Shown here piece after piece: positions 1 to 8,230 of a DNA stretch of 64,000 bases. Made by a program: the position numbers and the translations under genes. Positions within the stretch are counted from its first letter, which is position 1, and the number at the start of each line of letters is the position of its first letter. Origin of the DNA: Trichocoleus desertorum NBK24 (GTDB lineage Bacteria > Cyanobacteriota > Cyanobacteriia > FACHB-46); contig NZ_CP116619.1 in NCBI RefSeq assembly GCF_030409055.1, forward strand, positions 2,953,628 through 3,017,627, written 5' to 3'. The notes beneath the pieces are model-generated. The model was not told where the DNA came from. It saw nothing but the letters and a program-made list of their open reading frames with translations, and searched no databases.

Positions 1-1593
1 TGCCTAGAAGCCTTCAAAACGGGTGCGGTGGTTGCCGCTCAGGATATGGGTGCCGCTGGGATTACTTGCTCCACCTCCGAGATGGCGGCTAAAGGTGGCG
101 TAGGCATCGAGCTAGATTTGGATCTCATTCCGGTGCGCGAGACTGGCATGGTGCCCTACGAATATTTGCTCTCCGAGTCTCAAGAGCGGATGCTGTTCGT
201 AGCTCACAAAGGTCGCGAGCAAGAACTGATTGATATCTTTGAGCGTTGGGGTTTGCACGCGGTCGTCGCTGGCACCGTGATCCAAGAGCCGATCGTGCGG
301 ATTCTCTTCCAAGGACAAGTTGCGGCGGAGATTCCTGCCACGGCCTTGGCTGACAACACCCCAATCTATCACCGGGAACTAATGGCCGAGCCGCCAGAGT
401 ACGCCCGCAAAGCTTGGGAATGGACGAGCGATCGCCTACCGCCTTGCTCCGCTGCTGGCATTGAACTAGCAGGCAGCAGCAAAACCTGGAATGAAGTCTT
501 ATTCCAACTACTGGAAGCCCCCACGATCGCCTCAAAGCGCTGGGTGTATCGCCAATACGACCATCAGGTGCAAAACAACACCGTTCTCATGCCCGGTGGC
601 GCAGATGCAGCCGTAGTGCGCGTGCGTCCCATCAACAGTTCTCCTGCTCAAGCCAACACTGGAGTTGCGGCCACTGTAGACTGCAACCCCCGTTACGTCT
701 ATTTGCATCCCTACGAAGGAGCCAAAGCCGCTGTCGCTGAAGCCGCTCGCAACCTCAGTTGTGTGGGAGCCGAACCCTTAGCGGTTACTGACAATCTCAA
801 CTTTGGCAGTCCCGAAAAACCCATCGGCTACTGGCAACTTGCCGAAGCTTGCCGAGGTCTGTCTGAGGCTTGCACCGAGTTCAAAACCCCCGTCACAGGC
901 GGCAATGTCTCTCTCTATAACGAAACCCTAGACTCCGAAGGCAAACCCCAACCGATTTACCCCACCCCCGTTGTCGGCATGGTGGGTTTAGTCCCAGACC
1001 TAAACCGAATTTGCGGTCAAGGTTGGCAAGCCGTAGGCGATCGCATCTATTTATTAGGACTTCGCCTAGATAGCCCTGCTTCAGAAGCCATTACCCTCGG
1101 CGCATCAGAATATCTCGCCGCCGTTCACAACACTGTGGCAGGGAAACCCCCTGTAGTTGATTTCGATTTGGAGCGGCGAGTCCAAGCTGCTTGTCGGGAA
1201 GGCATTCGTCAGGGTTGGGTGCGCTCTGCCCATGACTGTGCTGAAGGGGGAGTCGCGATCGCCCTTGCCGAAGCTTGCATCAGTGGTCAAGCAGGAGCCG
1301 AGATTACCCTAGATACCTCCGATTCCCAACCTGACTCTTTGCGCTGGGATCAGCTCCTATTCGGCGAAGGTGGCGCTAGAATTCTCGTTTCTGTAGCTCC
1401 AGACCAAGCCGCAAATTGGGAAACCTATTTACAAGAACACTTGGGAGAATACTGGCAAAATCTCGGTCAGGTGGGTAATCCGAACGCTGGTTTACGGATT
1501 TCCACTAGACCCTCCGTTCCGGTTATCGACGCTAGCATTGCAGATATGAGCGATCGCTGGCTCAATGCCATTGAGCGTCGCTTATCAGTCTAA
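1..1593 (+). CDS. purL: Phosphoribosylformylglycinamidine synthase, large subunit (3' part)
   Basis: This is the C-terminal two thirds (530 residues) of PurL, which makes formylglycinamidine ribonucleotide from FGAR, ATP and glutamine-derived ammonia in purine synthesis. The gene enters from outside the window: the frame is open from base 1 and the first residues, [20 protein letters not shown], are the family's conserved core. Further family landmarks are [15 protein letters not shown], the [13 protein letters not shown]-type loop near residue 300, and the [16 protein letters not shown] motif near 410. The stop is at 1593. It stands in tandem with purF 184 bp downstream, the usual cyanobacterial purL-purF order. 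The start and N-terminal third are missing only because the window begins inside the gene. Confidence 0.96.
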   Translation, partial: CLEAFKTGAVVAAQDMGAAGITCSTSEMAAKGGVGIELDLDLIPVRETGMVPYEYLLSESQERMLFVAHKGREQELIDIFERWGLHAVVAGTVIQEPIVRILFQGQVAAEIPATALADNTPIYHRELMAEPPEYARKAWEWTSDRLPPCSAAGIELAGSSKTWNEVLFQLLEAPTIASKRWVYRQYDHQVQNNTVLMPGGADAAVVRVRPINSSPAQANTGVAATVDCNPRYVYLHPYEGAKAAVAEAARNLSCVGAEPLAVTDNLNFGSPEKPIGYWQLAEACRGLSEACTEFKTPVTGGNVSLYNETLDSEGKPQPIYPTPVVGMVGLVPDLNRICGQGWQAVGDRIYLLGLRLDSPASEAITLGASEYLAAVHNTVAGKPPVVDFDLERRVQAACREGIRQGWVRSAHDCAEGGVAIALAEACISGQAGAEITLDTSDSQPDSLRWDQLLFGEGGARILVSVAPDQAANWETYLQEHLGEYWQNLGQVGNPNAGLRISTRPSVPVIDASIADMSDRWLNAIERRLSV

Positions 1594-1777
1594 ATAGTGG
1601 CGCGGCAACTGTAGTTGTAGCACAAGATACAAATTCCTTGGGTTAAGGCCAGGGAGTTGTTCCGTTTAAGGTTTTTGGTGGGATTATTAAAGAAACGTTA
1701 AGTCAACTGCTGGTTGTTTAAAGTTTCAATCTCAATCCCACCCCATCCGATTCAACCTACTAGGAGCTGACCGCAGC

Positions 1778-3313
1778 ATGATTCCCACCCATTCTGATCT
1801 TGCGTTTCCTGAAGATTCCTTGCCTCTGACTAGTGATAGCCAGGGAGAAGGGAGCGGCGACGCTCGACCCGACAAACCAGAGGAAGCCTGTGGTGTTTTT
1901 GGTGTCTATGCCCCCGAACAAGCTGTTGCGAAGCTAACCTACTTTGGTCTATATGCTCTACAGCATCGGGGCCAAGAATCGGCTGGGATTGCCACCTTCG
2001 AAGGTGATAAAGTCCATTTGCATAAAGACATGGGGCTGGTTTCCCAGGTGTTTAACGAGTCGATGCTGAGCACCATGCCTGGGCATTTAGCAGTCGGCCA
2101 CACCCGCTACTCCACCACAGGTTCTAGCCGCGTCGTCAATGCCCAACCTGCTGTAGTGGAAACCCGTTTGGGTTCCTTAGCCCTGACTCACAACGGCAAC
2201 TTAGTCAACACCGAAACCCTTCGCCAAGAGCTGTTGCAAAACAACTTCAACCTAGTCACTACTACCGATTCAGAATTAGCTGCTTTCGCGATCGCCGAAG
2301 CCATCAATAGCGGCAAAGATTGGTTAGAAGGCACCATTAGCGCCTTGCACCGCTGCCAAGGAGCCTTCAGCTTCGTCATCGGTACCCCCAGTGGCATCAT
2401 TGGTGTGCGTGACCCCAACGGCATCCGCCCCTTAGTCCTTGGAGTGATTCCCAGCCCTGACGAAACCACGCCAGAGCGCTACGTCCTCTCCTCCGAAACT
2501 TGCGGCCTCGACATAATCGGTGCTGAGTTCCTCCGAGACGTAGAACCCGGAGAACTGGTTTGGATTTCTGAAGAAGGTTTAGCTTCATTCCAGTGGGCAC
2601 AACAGCCTCAACGAAAGCTGTGCATCTTTGAAATGATCTACTTCGCCCGTCCCGATAGCGTCATGAGCCACGAAAGCTTATACAGCTATCGGATGCGGAT
2701 TGGTCGCCAACTCGCACAAGAATCCCCGATTGATGCGGATATTGTCATTGCCGTCCCCGACTCTGGAATTCCTGCCGCGATCGGATTCTCCCAAGCCTCT
2801 GGCATCCCCTATGCTGAAGGCTTAATTAAAAACCGCTACGTCGGTCGCACCTTCATTCAACCCACCCAGAGCATGCGAGAAGCTGGGATTCGCATGAAAC
2901 TCAATCCACTCAGAGACGTGCTAGAAGGCAAACGAGTGATCATTGTAGATGACTCCATTGTCCGTGGCACCACCAGTCGCAAAATTGTCAAGGCTTTGCG
3001 GGATGCTGGAGCGACCGAAGTGCACATGCGGATCTCCTCGCCACCTGTCACCCATCCTTGCTTCTACGGCATCGACACCGACAATCAAGACCAGTTGATT
3101 GCAGCGACCAAATCTGTCGCAGAAATTGCTGAACAGATTGAGGTAGATTCCCTGGCTTATCTCAGCTGGGAAGGTATGCTCACCGCCACCCGCGAAGACC
3201 CCAATAGTTTCTGCTCTGCTTGTTTCACAGGCGACTACCCCATCTCCATCCCCGAACCCATCAAGCGTTCCAAACTGCGCCTAGAAAAAGAAAAAGTCGG
3301 CACCGCTTCCTAA
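1778..3313 (+). CDS. purF: Amidophosphoribosyltransferase
   Basis: PurF performs the first committed step of purine synthesis, PRPP plus glutamine to phosphoribosylamine. The 511-residue protein starts with a 37-residue propeptide followed by Cys38 in EEACGVFGVY, the N-terminal nucleophile exposed by processing. The glutaminase domain carries GHTRYSTTG and LTHNGNL. The phosphoribosyltransferase domain carries the PRPP loop VIIVDDSIVRGTTS near residue 390. Cysteines at KLCIFEM, HPCFYG and FCSACFTGDYP fit the 4Fe-4S-containing Bacillus/plant-type enzyme. It lies downstream of purL; the 184-bp gap could hold its own promoter. ATG start. Confidence 0.97.
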   Translation: MIPTHSDLAFPEDSLPLTSDSQGEGSGDARPDKPEEACGVFGVYAPEQAVAKLTYFGLYALQHRGQESAGIATFEGDKVHLHKDMGLVSQVFNESMLSTMPGHLAVGHTRYSTTGSSRVVNAQPAVVETRLGSLALTHNGNLVNTETLRQELLQNNFNLVTTTDSELAAFAIAEAINSGKDWLEGTISALHRCQGAFSFVIGTPSGIIGVRDPNGIRPLVLGVIPSPDETTPERYVLSSETCGLDIIGAEFLRDVEPGELVWISEEGLASFQWAQQPQRKLCIFEMIYFARPDSVMSHESLYSYRMRIGRQLAQESPIDADIVIAVPDSGIPAAIGFSQASGIPYAEGLIKNRYVGRTFIQPTQSMREAGIRMKLNPLRDVLEGKRVIIVDDSIVRGTTSRKIVKALRDAGATEVHMRISSPPVTHPCFYGIDTDNQDQLIAATKSVAEIAEQIEVDSLAYLSWEGMLTATREDPNSFCSACFTGDYPISIPEPIKRSKLRLEKEKVGTAS

Positions 3314-3360
3314 ACCAACCCCTCCCCGTTTCAGAGAGGAGTTTTTGGCATACTTTTTGG

Positions 3361-3420
3361 AGGGGGTCTGGGGGACGCAACCGTCCCTCAGCGGGGGTTT
3401 GGGGGCAAGCGCCCCCAAGG
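3361..3420. terminator. GC-rich hairpins between convergent purF and chorismate lyase gene
   Basis: TTGGGGGC (3399-3406) pairs with GCCCCCAA (3411-3418) over an AAGC loop, and a second GGGGGACG...CGTCCC-type dyad lies just upstream. The gap separates two genes that point at each other, so a bidirectional terminator is likely. No clean U-run follows, and such hairpins are also common dispersed repeats in cyanobacteria. Confidence 0.45.
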
Positions 3421-3449
3421 GCTTGGTTTTCGCCAAATCCAAAACCCAA

Positions 3450-4061
3450 CTAATCCAACTTCATAGCACCTAAATACCGCTGCAAATAAGGCGAAAACAC
3501 CTCATAGATTAGCGTTAGCGGCTGCCCATGATGCCAGAACAAATAGTGCCGCCCCCAAAACGGCCCCGTTTGTTCAAATGCCGCTTCCAGTACCGCAGAA
3601 TGTCCGTAATAAACCCCCTGCACATCCCGATATAACTCAGTTCGCAAACGTGCAAGACTCGCCCAAATCGGCAGCGATTGGTTGTGTAAATACTCATCTA
3701 CATGACTCGCTTCCCACCAGGACGTGGCATAGGCAAGCCGTTGTCCCGAAGCAGTGCGTAACCACACCTGCCGCCTTAAACGAGGGCCTGGAATCAATTG
3801 GATTTGAGTGGGTGCCCCATCTCCGTCCAAGCCGATCGCAGACATATCAATTACGTCTACTTCAGTTGGTTCACCCGTGAGCAACTGTAGATGTCGCGTC
3901 GGAGAGCCATCTCCCAACAAAAGCATCTGCCAAGCAGGCGCTAACTGAGCGTGAGGCAGTCCTTGTTGAATACCAACCCCTTCATCTTGCCAAATTGGAG
4001 TCAGGGCATACCAGGGAGCTGGTACCGTAATGCTCTTATTAGGTTTAATAGTGGAAGTCAA
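3450..4061 (-). CDS. Chorismate lyase (DUF98/UbiC-like, plastoquinone pathway)
   Basis: A 203-residue protein of the cyanobacterial chorismate lyase family. It splits chorismate to 4-hydroxybenzoate and pyruvate, the ring precursor of plastoquinone. Recognisable segments are the RHLQLLTGEPTEVDVIDMS stretch near residues 56-74, the RRQVWLRTASGQRLAYATSWW core near 95-115, and GPFWGRHYLFWHHGQPLTLIYEVF near the C-terminus. It is close to the family's usual length. Its ATG at 4061 now lies only 85 bp from the left end of the Tn7-like transposon. Before the insertion it would have followed tRNA-Leu on the same strand, so its upstream regulatory region may have been altered. Confidence 0.85.
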   Translation of the reverse strand: MTSTIKPNKSITVPAPWYALTPIWQDEGVGIQQGLPHAQLAPAWQMLLLGDGSPTRHLQLLTGEPTEVDVIDMSAIGLDGDGAPTQIQLIPGPRLRRQVWLRTASGQRLAYATSWWEASHVDEYLHNQSLPIWASLARLRTELYRDVQGVYYGHSAVLEAAFEQTGPFWGRHYLFWHHGQPLTLIYEVFSPYLQRYLGAMKLD

Positions 4062-4141
4062 AGCTCTTTACAAATCTTTTCATTCTTCCTCCGATCATAA
4101 ACAGGAAGTGCTCAGGAGGCAAAGAATCTAAAGATCTAGAG

Positions 4142-4146
4142 CTTTA
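4142..4146. repeat. Left 5-bp target site duplication (CTTTA)
   Basis: CTTTA immediately precedes the TGTGAC end of the transposon and is repeated right after its other end at 26945-26949. A 5-bp duplication is the hallmark of Tn7-family insertion. Confidence 0.93.
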
Positions 4147-4300
4147 TGTGACTGAAGCCATAAGATGAGCTACTTTGCAACCATAAAATGAGCAATATAC
4201 AACCAGAAATATGGGCTGAAAGCCCATATTTTTTTAATGGCGATAAATATTTGAAATCATAATGTGGGCAATCATAGGAATTTGAAATCATAATATGAGC
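4147..4300 (+). repeat. Transposon left end with four TnsB-type sites
   Basis: Four direct, same-orientation copies of a 13-bp motif: CCATAAGATGAGC (4158-4170), CCATAAAATGAGC (4181-4193), TCATAATGTGGGC (4257-4269) and TCATAATATGAGC (4288-4300). The first is part of the terminal inverted repeat. The spacing (two close together, a gap, two close together) resembles Tn7-type left ends. Confidence 0.85.
4207..4236. terminator. Hairpin with T-run inside the left transposon end
   Basis: AAATATGGGCT (4207-4217) and AGCCCATATTT (4221-4231) form a perfect 11-bp stem over a GAA loop, followed on the plus strand by more T. It lies downstream of the minus-strand defence operon and could end it, though the T-run on that strand is shorter. 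On the plus strand it would block transcripts entering from outside. Confidence 0.65.
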
Positions 4301-4340
4301 AAATATAATCTTAGTACGTCCTGCCTAGTTTGTAAATTTT

Positions 4341-5087
4341 CTATACAGCTACTCGGCGGAAGCTGACTATGTCTTCGTCTAAACCATGCCGAAAAAGTTC
4401 TAGTCGGGAATTTTTCTCTAGCTCAATAGTGTTTAGGGTACCGACTACAAAAGGAAAAAGGACTGGAGTATCTGCGATCGCCTTTAACGCTTTCGAGTTA
4501 GATCCAGTAGCAATCAAAGCTGCTTCAATCAGCCATGTTGCAAGCTTAGTATCTGCTAGAGCAAGAGTAGAAGCCGCTCGGCAAATTCCCGATTTCTCTG
4601 TGTCTTCAAGAACACCCCAGTCCACGAAACACCGGAGCACTCTTCTTGTCGCCCGTGCTACAGTCTCACGTTCTCCCATTAATTCACGGGTTCGTCTAAG
4701 AACCTGAGTTGTAGATACGTAGCCTTGAAGCCTCAGAAGTCTGCCTGTTATCTCAGCAACCGTCCCAAAGAATGGGTATGCTGCAATTGTCATACCCCAA
4801 TGAAGAACTAAGTGTTCGTTTGAGGGTGAATTTTTCATCAGCTCTAAACCTTCATTCCTGAGAGGCTTGAGTTCTTTGGGAACGGCAACCCATGTTTTTA
4901 GAAGAATTGTAATTGCTTTCTGGCGGCTACCACGGTTTGCTTTTCCAGTGCCTGCAAGCTTATCTGCAAGGCTTTCCTCTAAAACAAGTTTGATTTCATC
5001 TCGCGTTTTACCCGCTAAGTAGAGCATGGCTGTCTGCTCCAGCCATTCTACTCTGACCCGAATGCTAAACCCAACTTGCTTTGTCAT
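4341..5087 (-). CDS. BrxA-like protein (DUF1819 type), last gene of the defence operon
   Basis: A 248-residue basic protein with no enzyme motif that I can recognise. Its place directly after pglZ, its size and its helical composition fit BrxA, the small nucleic-acid-binding-like protein that ends type 3 BREX operons. Supporting stretches are LYLAGKTRDEIK near residue 25 and ARATRRVLRCFVDWGVL near 150-166, which looks like a winged-helix segment. I chose ATG at 5087; an in-frame TTG at 5114 would overlap pglZ by 20 bp. The family assignment rests more on position than on clear sequence identity, so it is moderate. Confidence 0.6.
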   Translation of the reverse strand: MTKQVGFSIRVRVEWLEQTAMLYLAGKTRDEIKLVLEESLADKLAGTGKANRGSRQKAITILLKTWVAVPKELKPLRNEGLELMKNSPSNEHLVLHWGMTIAAYPFFGTVAEITGRLLRLQGYVSTTQVLRRTRELMGERETVARATRRVLRCFVDWGVLEDTEKSGICRAASTLALADTKLATWLIEAALIATGSNSKALKAIADTPVLFPFVVGTLNTIELEKNSRLELFRHGLDEDIVSFRRVAV

Positions 5088-5094
5088 CCCAAAA

Positions 5095-7113
5095 TTATTG
5101 CCTAATTTGGACAAAAGGGACTATCAATTCTTCTATAGAAATGCCCCCATGCGCTACTATTTTTTCTTCTTCTGTAATAAAAGCTGAGCGACTGGACGCC
5201 AATAAAGGCAGGTAGTTATGTGGGAGCGTGGGTGAGTTCCATTCAATGGCAGTTGGAAATTTTTCTTTCACCTTGGCTCTAAGTGCTGGCTCAGGGTAGA
5301 TTCTGACTCGTTCTCCCCGATACTCTGCTGTGGCTCCTTCGGATGGTCGTCCAATACCTGTTGCTTCAATATTGCCGTGATCGGCAGTTAGGAACACCTG
5401 GAAGTTATTTTCAAGCAGGCTGTTCAATAGTTTCGTCAGGAAACCTTGTTGAACCCAAGGACGGATTTGTTCATGCATACTAGGGGTGGCTGATTCCTTG
5501 CCATGACTAATGCGATCGACCTTATGAACTATCAAACCTAGGATACGTATAGCAGAGTGAGATATTAGTTCTTCAGCTTTTTCTAGGTGTTGCTCATCTC
5601 TTAAGCCAGCCTTATAGCCAATTTGCTGAGCTTTAAAGCCCTGGTCTATCCAGAACTGCTGCCACAAGGAAGACTCTTTACTGTTGGATTGAATACTGCT
5701 AGCAAAACCGATTGGAGTCTTTCCTGCAAAAACAGCTTGCCGTGAAACTGAAGTGATGGTGGGAATCAAGGCAAAGACCGCTTCTTCCTGAAATCGCCAT
5801 TGTGGTTTTTGCTCGGCTAATGCTTTACGAATGATCAGCCATTGGTCTAAAGCCAACCCATCCATCAAAACCAAAGCAACTTTTTGTTTGTTTTGTGGGT
5901 AAATCTGCCTTGCTAGGAACAGAGGCAGGTGGTGAAGCATTGCAGGATTGGTGGGTGATTGGTAGTGGAGTGTGTTGTACCGCTCTTGAACCCAATTCAG
6001 AAATGCGATGTCTAGCTTTCTCTGGATGTCATAGAATTTGGACATTAATTCTGGCTCCTCATTCATATTGATTTGGTGCCAGAAGACTAGTAACTCAGCC
6101 CAACGATAAGCAACAGGAAACCATTCTCGGTAGTGGGCATTGTTGTTAGGAAATGATTCGTTGATCAGTTGGAGAAGTTTGCTGAAGCGATATTTCTGAT
6201 TAGCAAGAGAATCGATATGCAAGCCAATTTTGAACCAATCGTTCGATTTAGGCTCAAAGTCAGGAAACCCTAAAGATTGAGGGTTGGCAGGTTTCAAATA
6301 ACCCTCACGGAACAGATTGTCCATGTAAACCCAAACATCCTTATGGTCAAAAGGTAAGGATGTTTCGGCAACCTCACCATAGGATGTACTCAATTCCGAA
6401 GCTAAATTTCTTGGCAATGATTTGAGAATTTGCTGTTGGGCAAAACTATTCCAATTTCCCTGAAGAAATTGTAAAAAAACTAAACGATCTGGCACAAGCG
6501 CCTTCAATGAAAATCTCTGAAATTGTGGTTTCTGGCACAGGATCGTGATTAATCGAGCGCTCAAGAGATCAGGTAGACGCTGCTCTTTGTAATGTAATCG
6601 AAGCAAGCAATGGAGTAGGTCTGAATCTTCTCTAATCGATTCGGAAGCGATGCGGAAAACGTGGCAAAGGATGAAATCTTGAGTTTCAACGTCACTCAAA
6701 CGATCGGGTTGGTGCTCTATGATTGCTTCATATAGTGGATCAAGCAGGTTTCGATCAAGCGTACTGAGAACTGGATAGCTGAGATTTGGGAAGAGTTCGG
6801 CAAGGCTGAAGCTAAGCCTGCGATCGCTTTCCTTCAGTAGATCAAATGCTAAGGATTCAAGTTCACTGGGTTGGGCTGGCACAATCACAATCAGGTCATT
6901 GAGGCTGCCGCTTTGCCACTGGGATCGGTATCTGGACTCATAGATAAACCGGAAAGAGATAGAGTCCTCGTAGAGCAGCGTTTCAAAGCCCCTAGTTTGG
7001 ATTTCTTGCGCGATGTCTTCTTCGGTAAGTAAATTATCTGGGTCAGCAACCAGAGTGAGACGGGCAGCGTGGGGGGTAAACTTTTCAAGAATGCGATCGC
7101 GCCAGTTGATCAT
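5095..7113 (-). CDS. pglZ: BREX type 3 PglZ (alkaline-phosphatase-fold protein)
   Basis: PglZ is the marker protein of BREX/Pgl phage-exclusion systems. It has an alkaline phosphatase superfamily fold and is required for defence; its reaction is not settled across types. This 672-residue protein has the N-terminal signature of the type 3 form: INWRDRILEKFTPHAARLTL followed by VADPDNLL, and RRLSFSLAELFPNLSYPVL near residue 125. The PglZ core follows with ALVLMDGLALDQW near 410 (metal-binding Asp) and VFLTADHGNIEATG near 577 (Asp-His metal ligands). ATG at 7113 gives the start seen in homologues; a GTG at 7140 would add nine residues. It abuts the 362-residue gene upstream and the brxA-like gene downstream. 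Confidence 0.92.
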   Translation of the reverse strand: MINWRDRILEKFTPHAARLTLVADPDNLLTEEDIAQEIQTRGFETLLYEDSISFRFIYESRYRSQWQSGSLNDLIVIVPAQPSELESLAFDLLKESDRRLSFSLAELFPNLSYPVLSTLDRNLLDPLYEAIIEHQPDRLSDVETQDFILCHVFRIASESIREDSDLLHCLLRLHYKEQRLPDLLSARLITILCQKPQFQRFSLKALVPDRLVFLQFLQGNWNSFAQQQILKSLPRNLASELSTSYGEVAETSLPFDHKDVWVYMDNLFREGYLKPANPQSLGFPDFEPKSNDWFKIGLHIDSLANQKYRFSKLLQLINESFPNNNAHYREWFPVAYRWAELLVFWHQINMNEEPELMSKFYDIQRKLDIAFLNWVQERYNTLHYQSPTNPAMLHHLPLFLARQIYPQNKQKVALVLMDGLALDQWLIIRKALAEQKPQWRFQEEAVFALIPTITSVSRQAVFAGKTPIGFASSIQSNSKESSLWQQFWIDQGFKAQQIGYKAGLRDEQHLEKAEELISHSAIRILGLIVHKVDRISHGKESATPSMHEQIRPWVQQGFLTKLLNSLLENNFQVFLTADHGNIEATGIGRPSEGATAEYRGERVRIYPEPALRAKVKEKFPTAIEWNSPTLPHNYLPLLASSRSAFITEEEKIVAHGGISIEELIVPFVQIRQ

Positions 7114-7141
7114 AGTTGCCGAGGGATGTCCGAAAAACACT

Positions 7142-8230
7142 CTACTCGTAAATTATTAGCTCATCCTTATCGCCAACATTAGCAAATTCGATTTCTCCTC
7201 CTGATGTTTCCCAGTACATCAATCGAAATCCTGGTCCACCTTTTGTTAAATGATTTCGCCATGCCAAGGCTTGGTCAGATGATCTCACTCGCTGCTCTGT
7301 AGAATTTTTGCTGATACGGAAGGGCTTTAGATTTTTCTTAGGCATTCCTATTACAATTCGGGCACAGCTATCAATTAGAATCATGGCTGACCCAGAAGAT
7401 GTAAAACCCCAGTGACGAGCAGACTCTAAAAATTTAGAACCCAGTCTGAAGGTACGAACTGCTCTAGCATCGGTGGTTCCTTCCTGAATTAATTCCTCAA
7501 CTCTAAGTTGAATTGCATCCATGGCCGATTGCTCGGAATTTGCATTACCCCACAAGGAAGAACAGCCAACCTGTTGTAAAACATCTACGTGCCCAAAACA
7601 GATATGAAAGCTCTCATCTACTAAACTGGGGAACTGATAGGAAGGCAAGCAATTGCAATCATACGGCTCGACAAATGTGACTTCTGTCGTAACAGTTATT
7701 TCAAGATGGTGCTTAACATTAGTGTCTGATCCAGCAGCAAAAACACATCCACCGAATTCTGCCAAGGTACGAGAATGCTGATGCCACAGTCCTAGCATAA
7801 TCAGGCTTCTTTGTAATGCCTGAGAAGTTTTGAAGCCTAATCGATTAAGAAAATCATCGGGCTCAATTGATGTTTTGCTCTCTTCATGCAAAACGTCAGA
7901 TATATTAATAAATTCTTCTAGATAGGGAGTTTGATTCAATAGGCGTGTTACAACCTGAGAAACTGTATCTTCGTCTGCAATCGGCTCTCCATCAACTGTA
8001 TAGGAGTTCAGAAGACTTCTCAGTTTGTAGTCATATGGGTAGAAATCATCTTCATATAACGCATCTACGCAGCCTTGATCAATTAAAACTTTGATATCTT
8101 CCCGTTCTAGGGCTTCAGCCCATGCCAAAATGCTTTCAACAAACTGCTCTAAATCGTTCACTGAATTGCATGGAGCTGGCAGAGCTATGAGATGAGGGTC
8201 AATCGCAACATTAAGCGCTTCAGCCACCAC
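7142..8230 (-). CDS. Unknown protein in the BREX-like operon, partner of the ATPase
   Basis: A 362-residue protein that I do not recognise. It is acidic in its first half and has no signal peptide or membrane segment. Its C-terminus ends with WRNHLTKGGPGFRLMYWE, then FANVGDKDELIIYE, a compact tail that looks like a conserved domain. Cysteines are scattered (YDCNC near 183) without a clear zinc finger. The GTG start at 8230 follows a strong AGGAG ribosome site and overlaps the end of the ATPase gene by 11 bp; the stop lies against pglZ. This coupling suggests that it acts with the ATPase, perhaps as its effector or substrate adaptor. The pair fills the position where type 3 BREX has its helicase. 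Confidence 0.8.
   Translation of the reverse strand: MVAEALNVAIDPHLIALPAPCNSVNDLEQFVESILAWAEALEREDIKVLIDQGCVDALYEDDFYPYDYKLRSLLNSYTVDGEPIADEDTVSQVVTRLLNQTPYLEEFINISDVLHEESKTSIEPDDFLNRLGFKTSQALQRSLIMLGLWHQHSRTLAEFGGCVFAAGSDTNVKHHLEITVTTEVTFVEPYDCNCLPSYQFPSLVDESFHICFGHVDVLQQVGCSSLWGNANSEQSAMDAIQLRVEELIQEGTTDARAVRTFRLGSKFLESARHWGFTSSGSAMILIDSCARIVIGMPKKNLKPFRISKNSTEQRVRSSDQALAWRNHLTKGGPGFRLMYWETSGGEIEFANVGDKDELIIYE

Noticed and set aside
4147-4300. Short spaced repeats resembling a CRISPR array
   Set aside because: The copies are only 13 bp, unevenly spaced and imperfect, and sit at a transposon end, so TnsB sites explain them.
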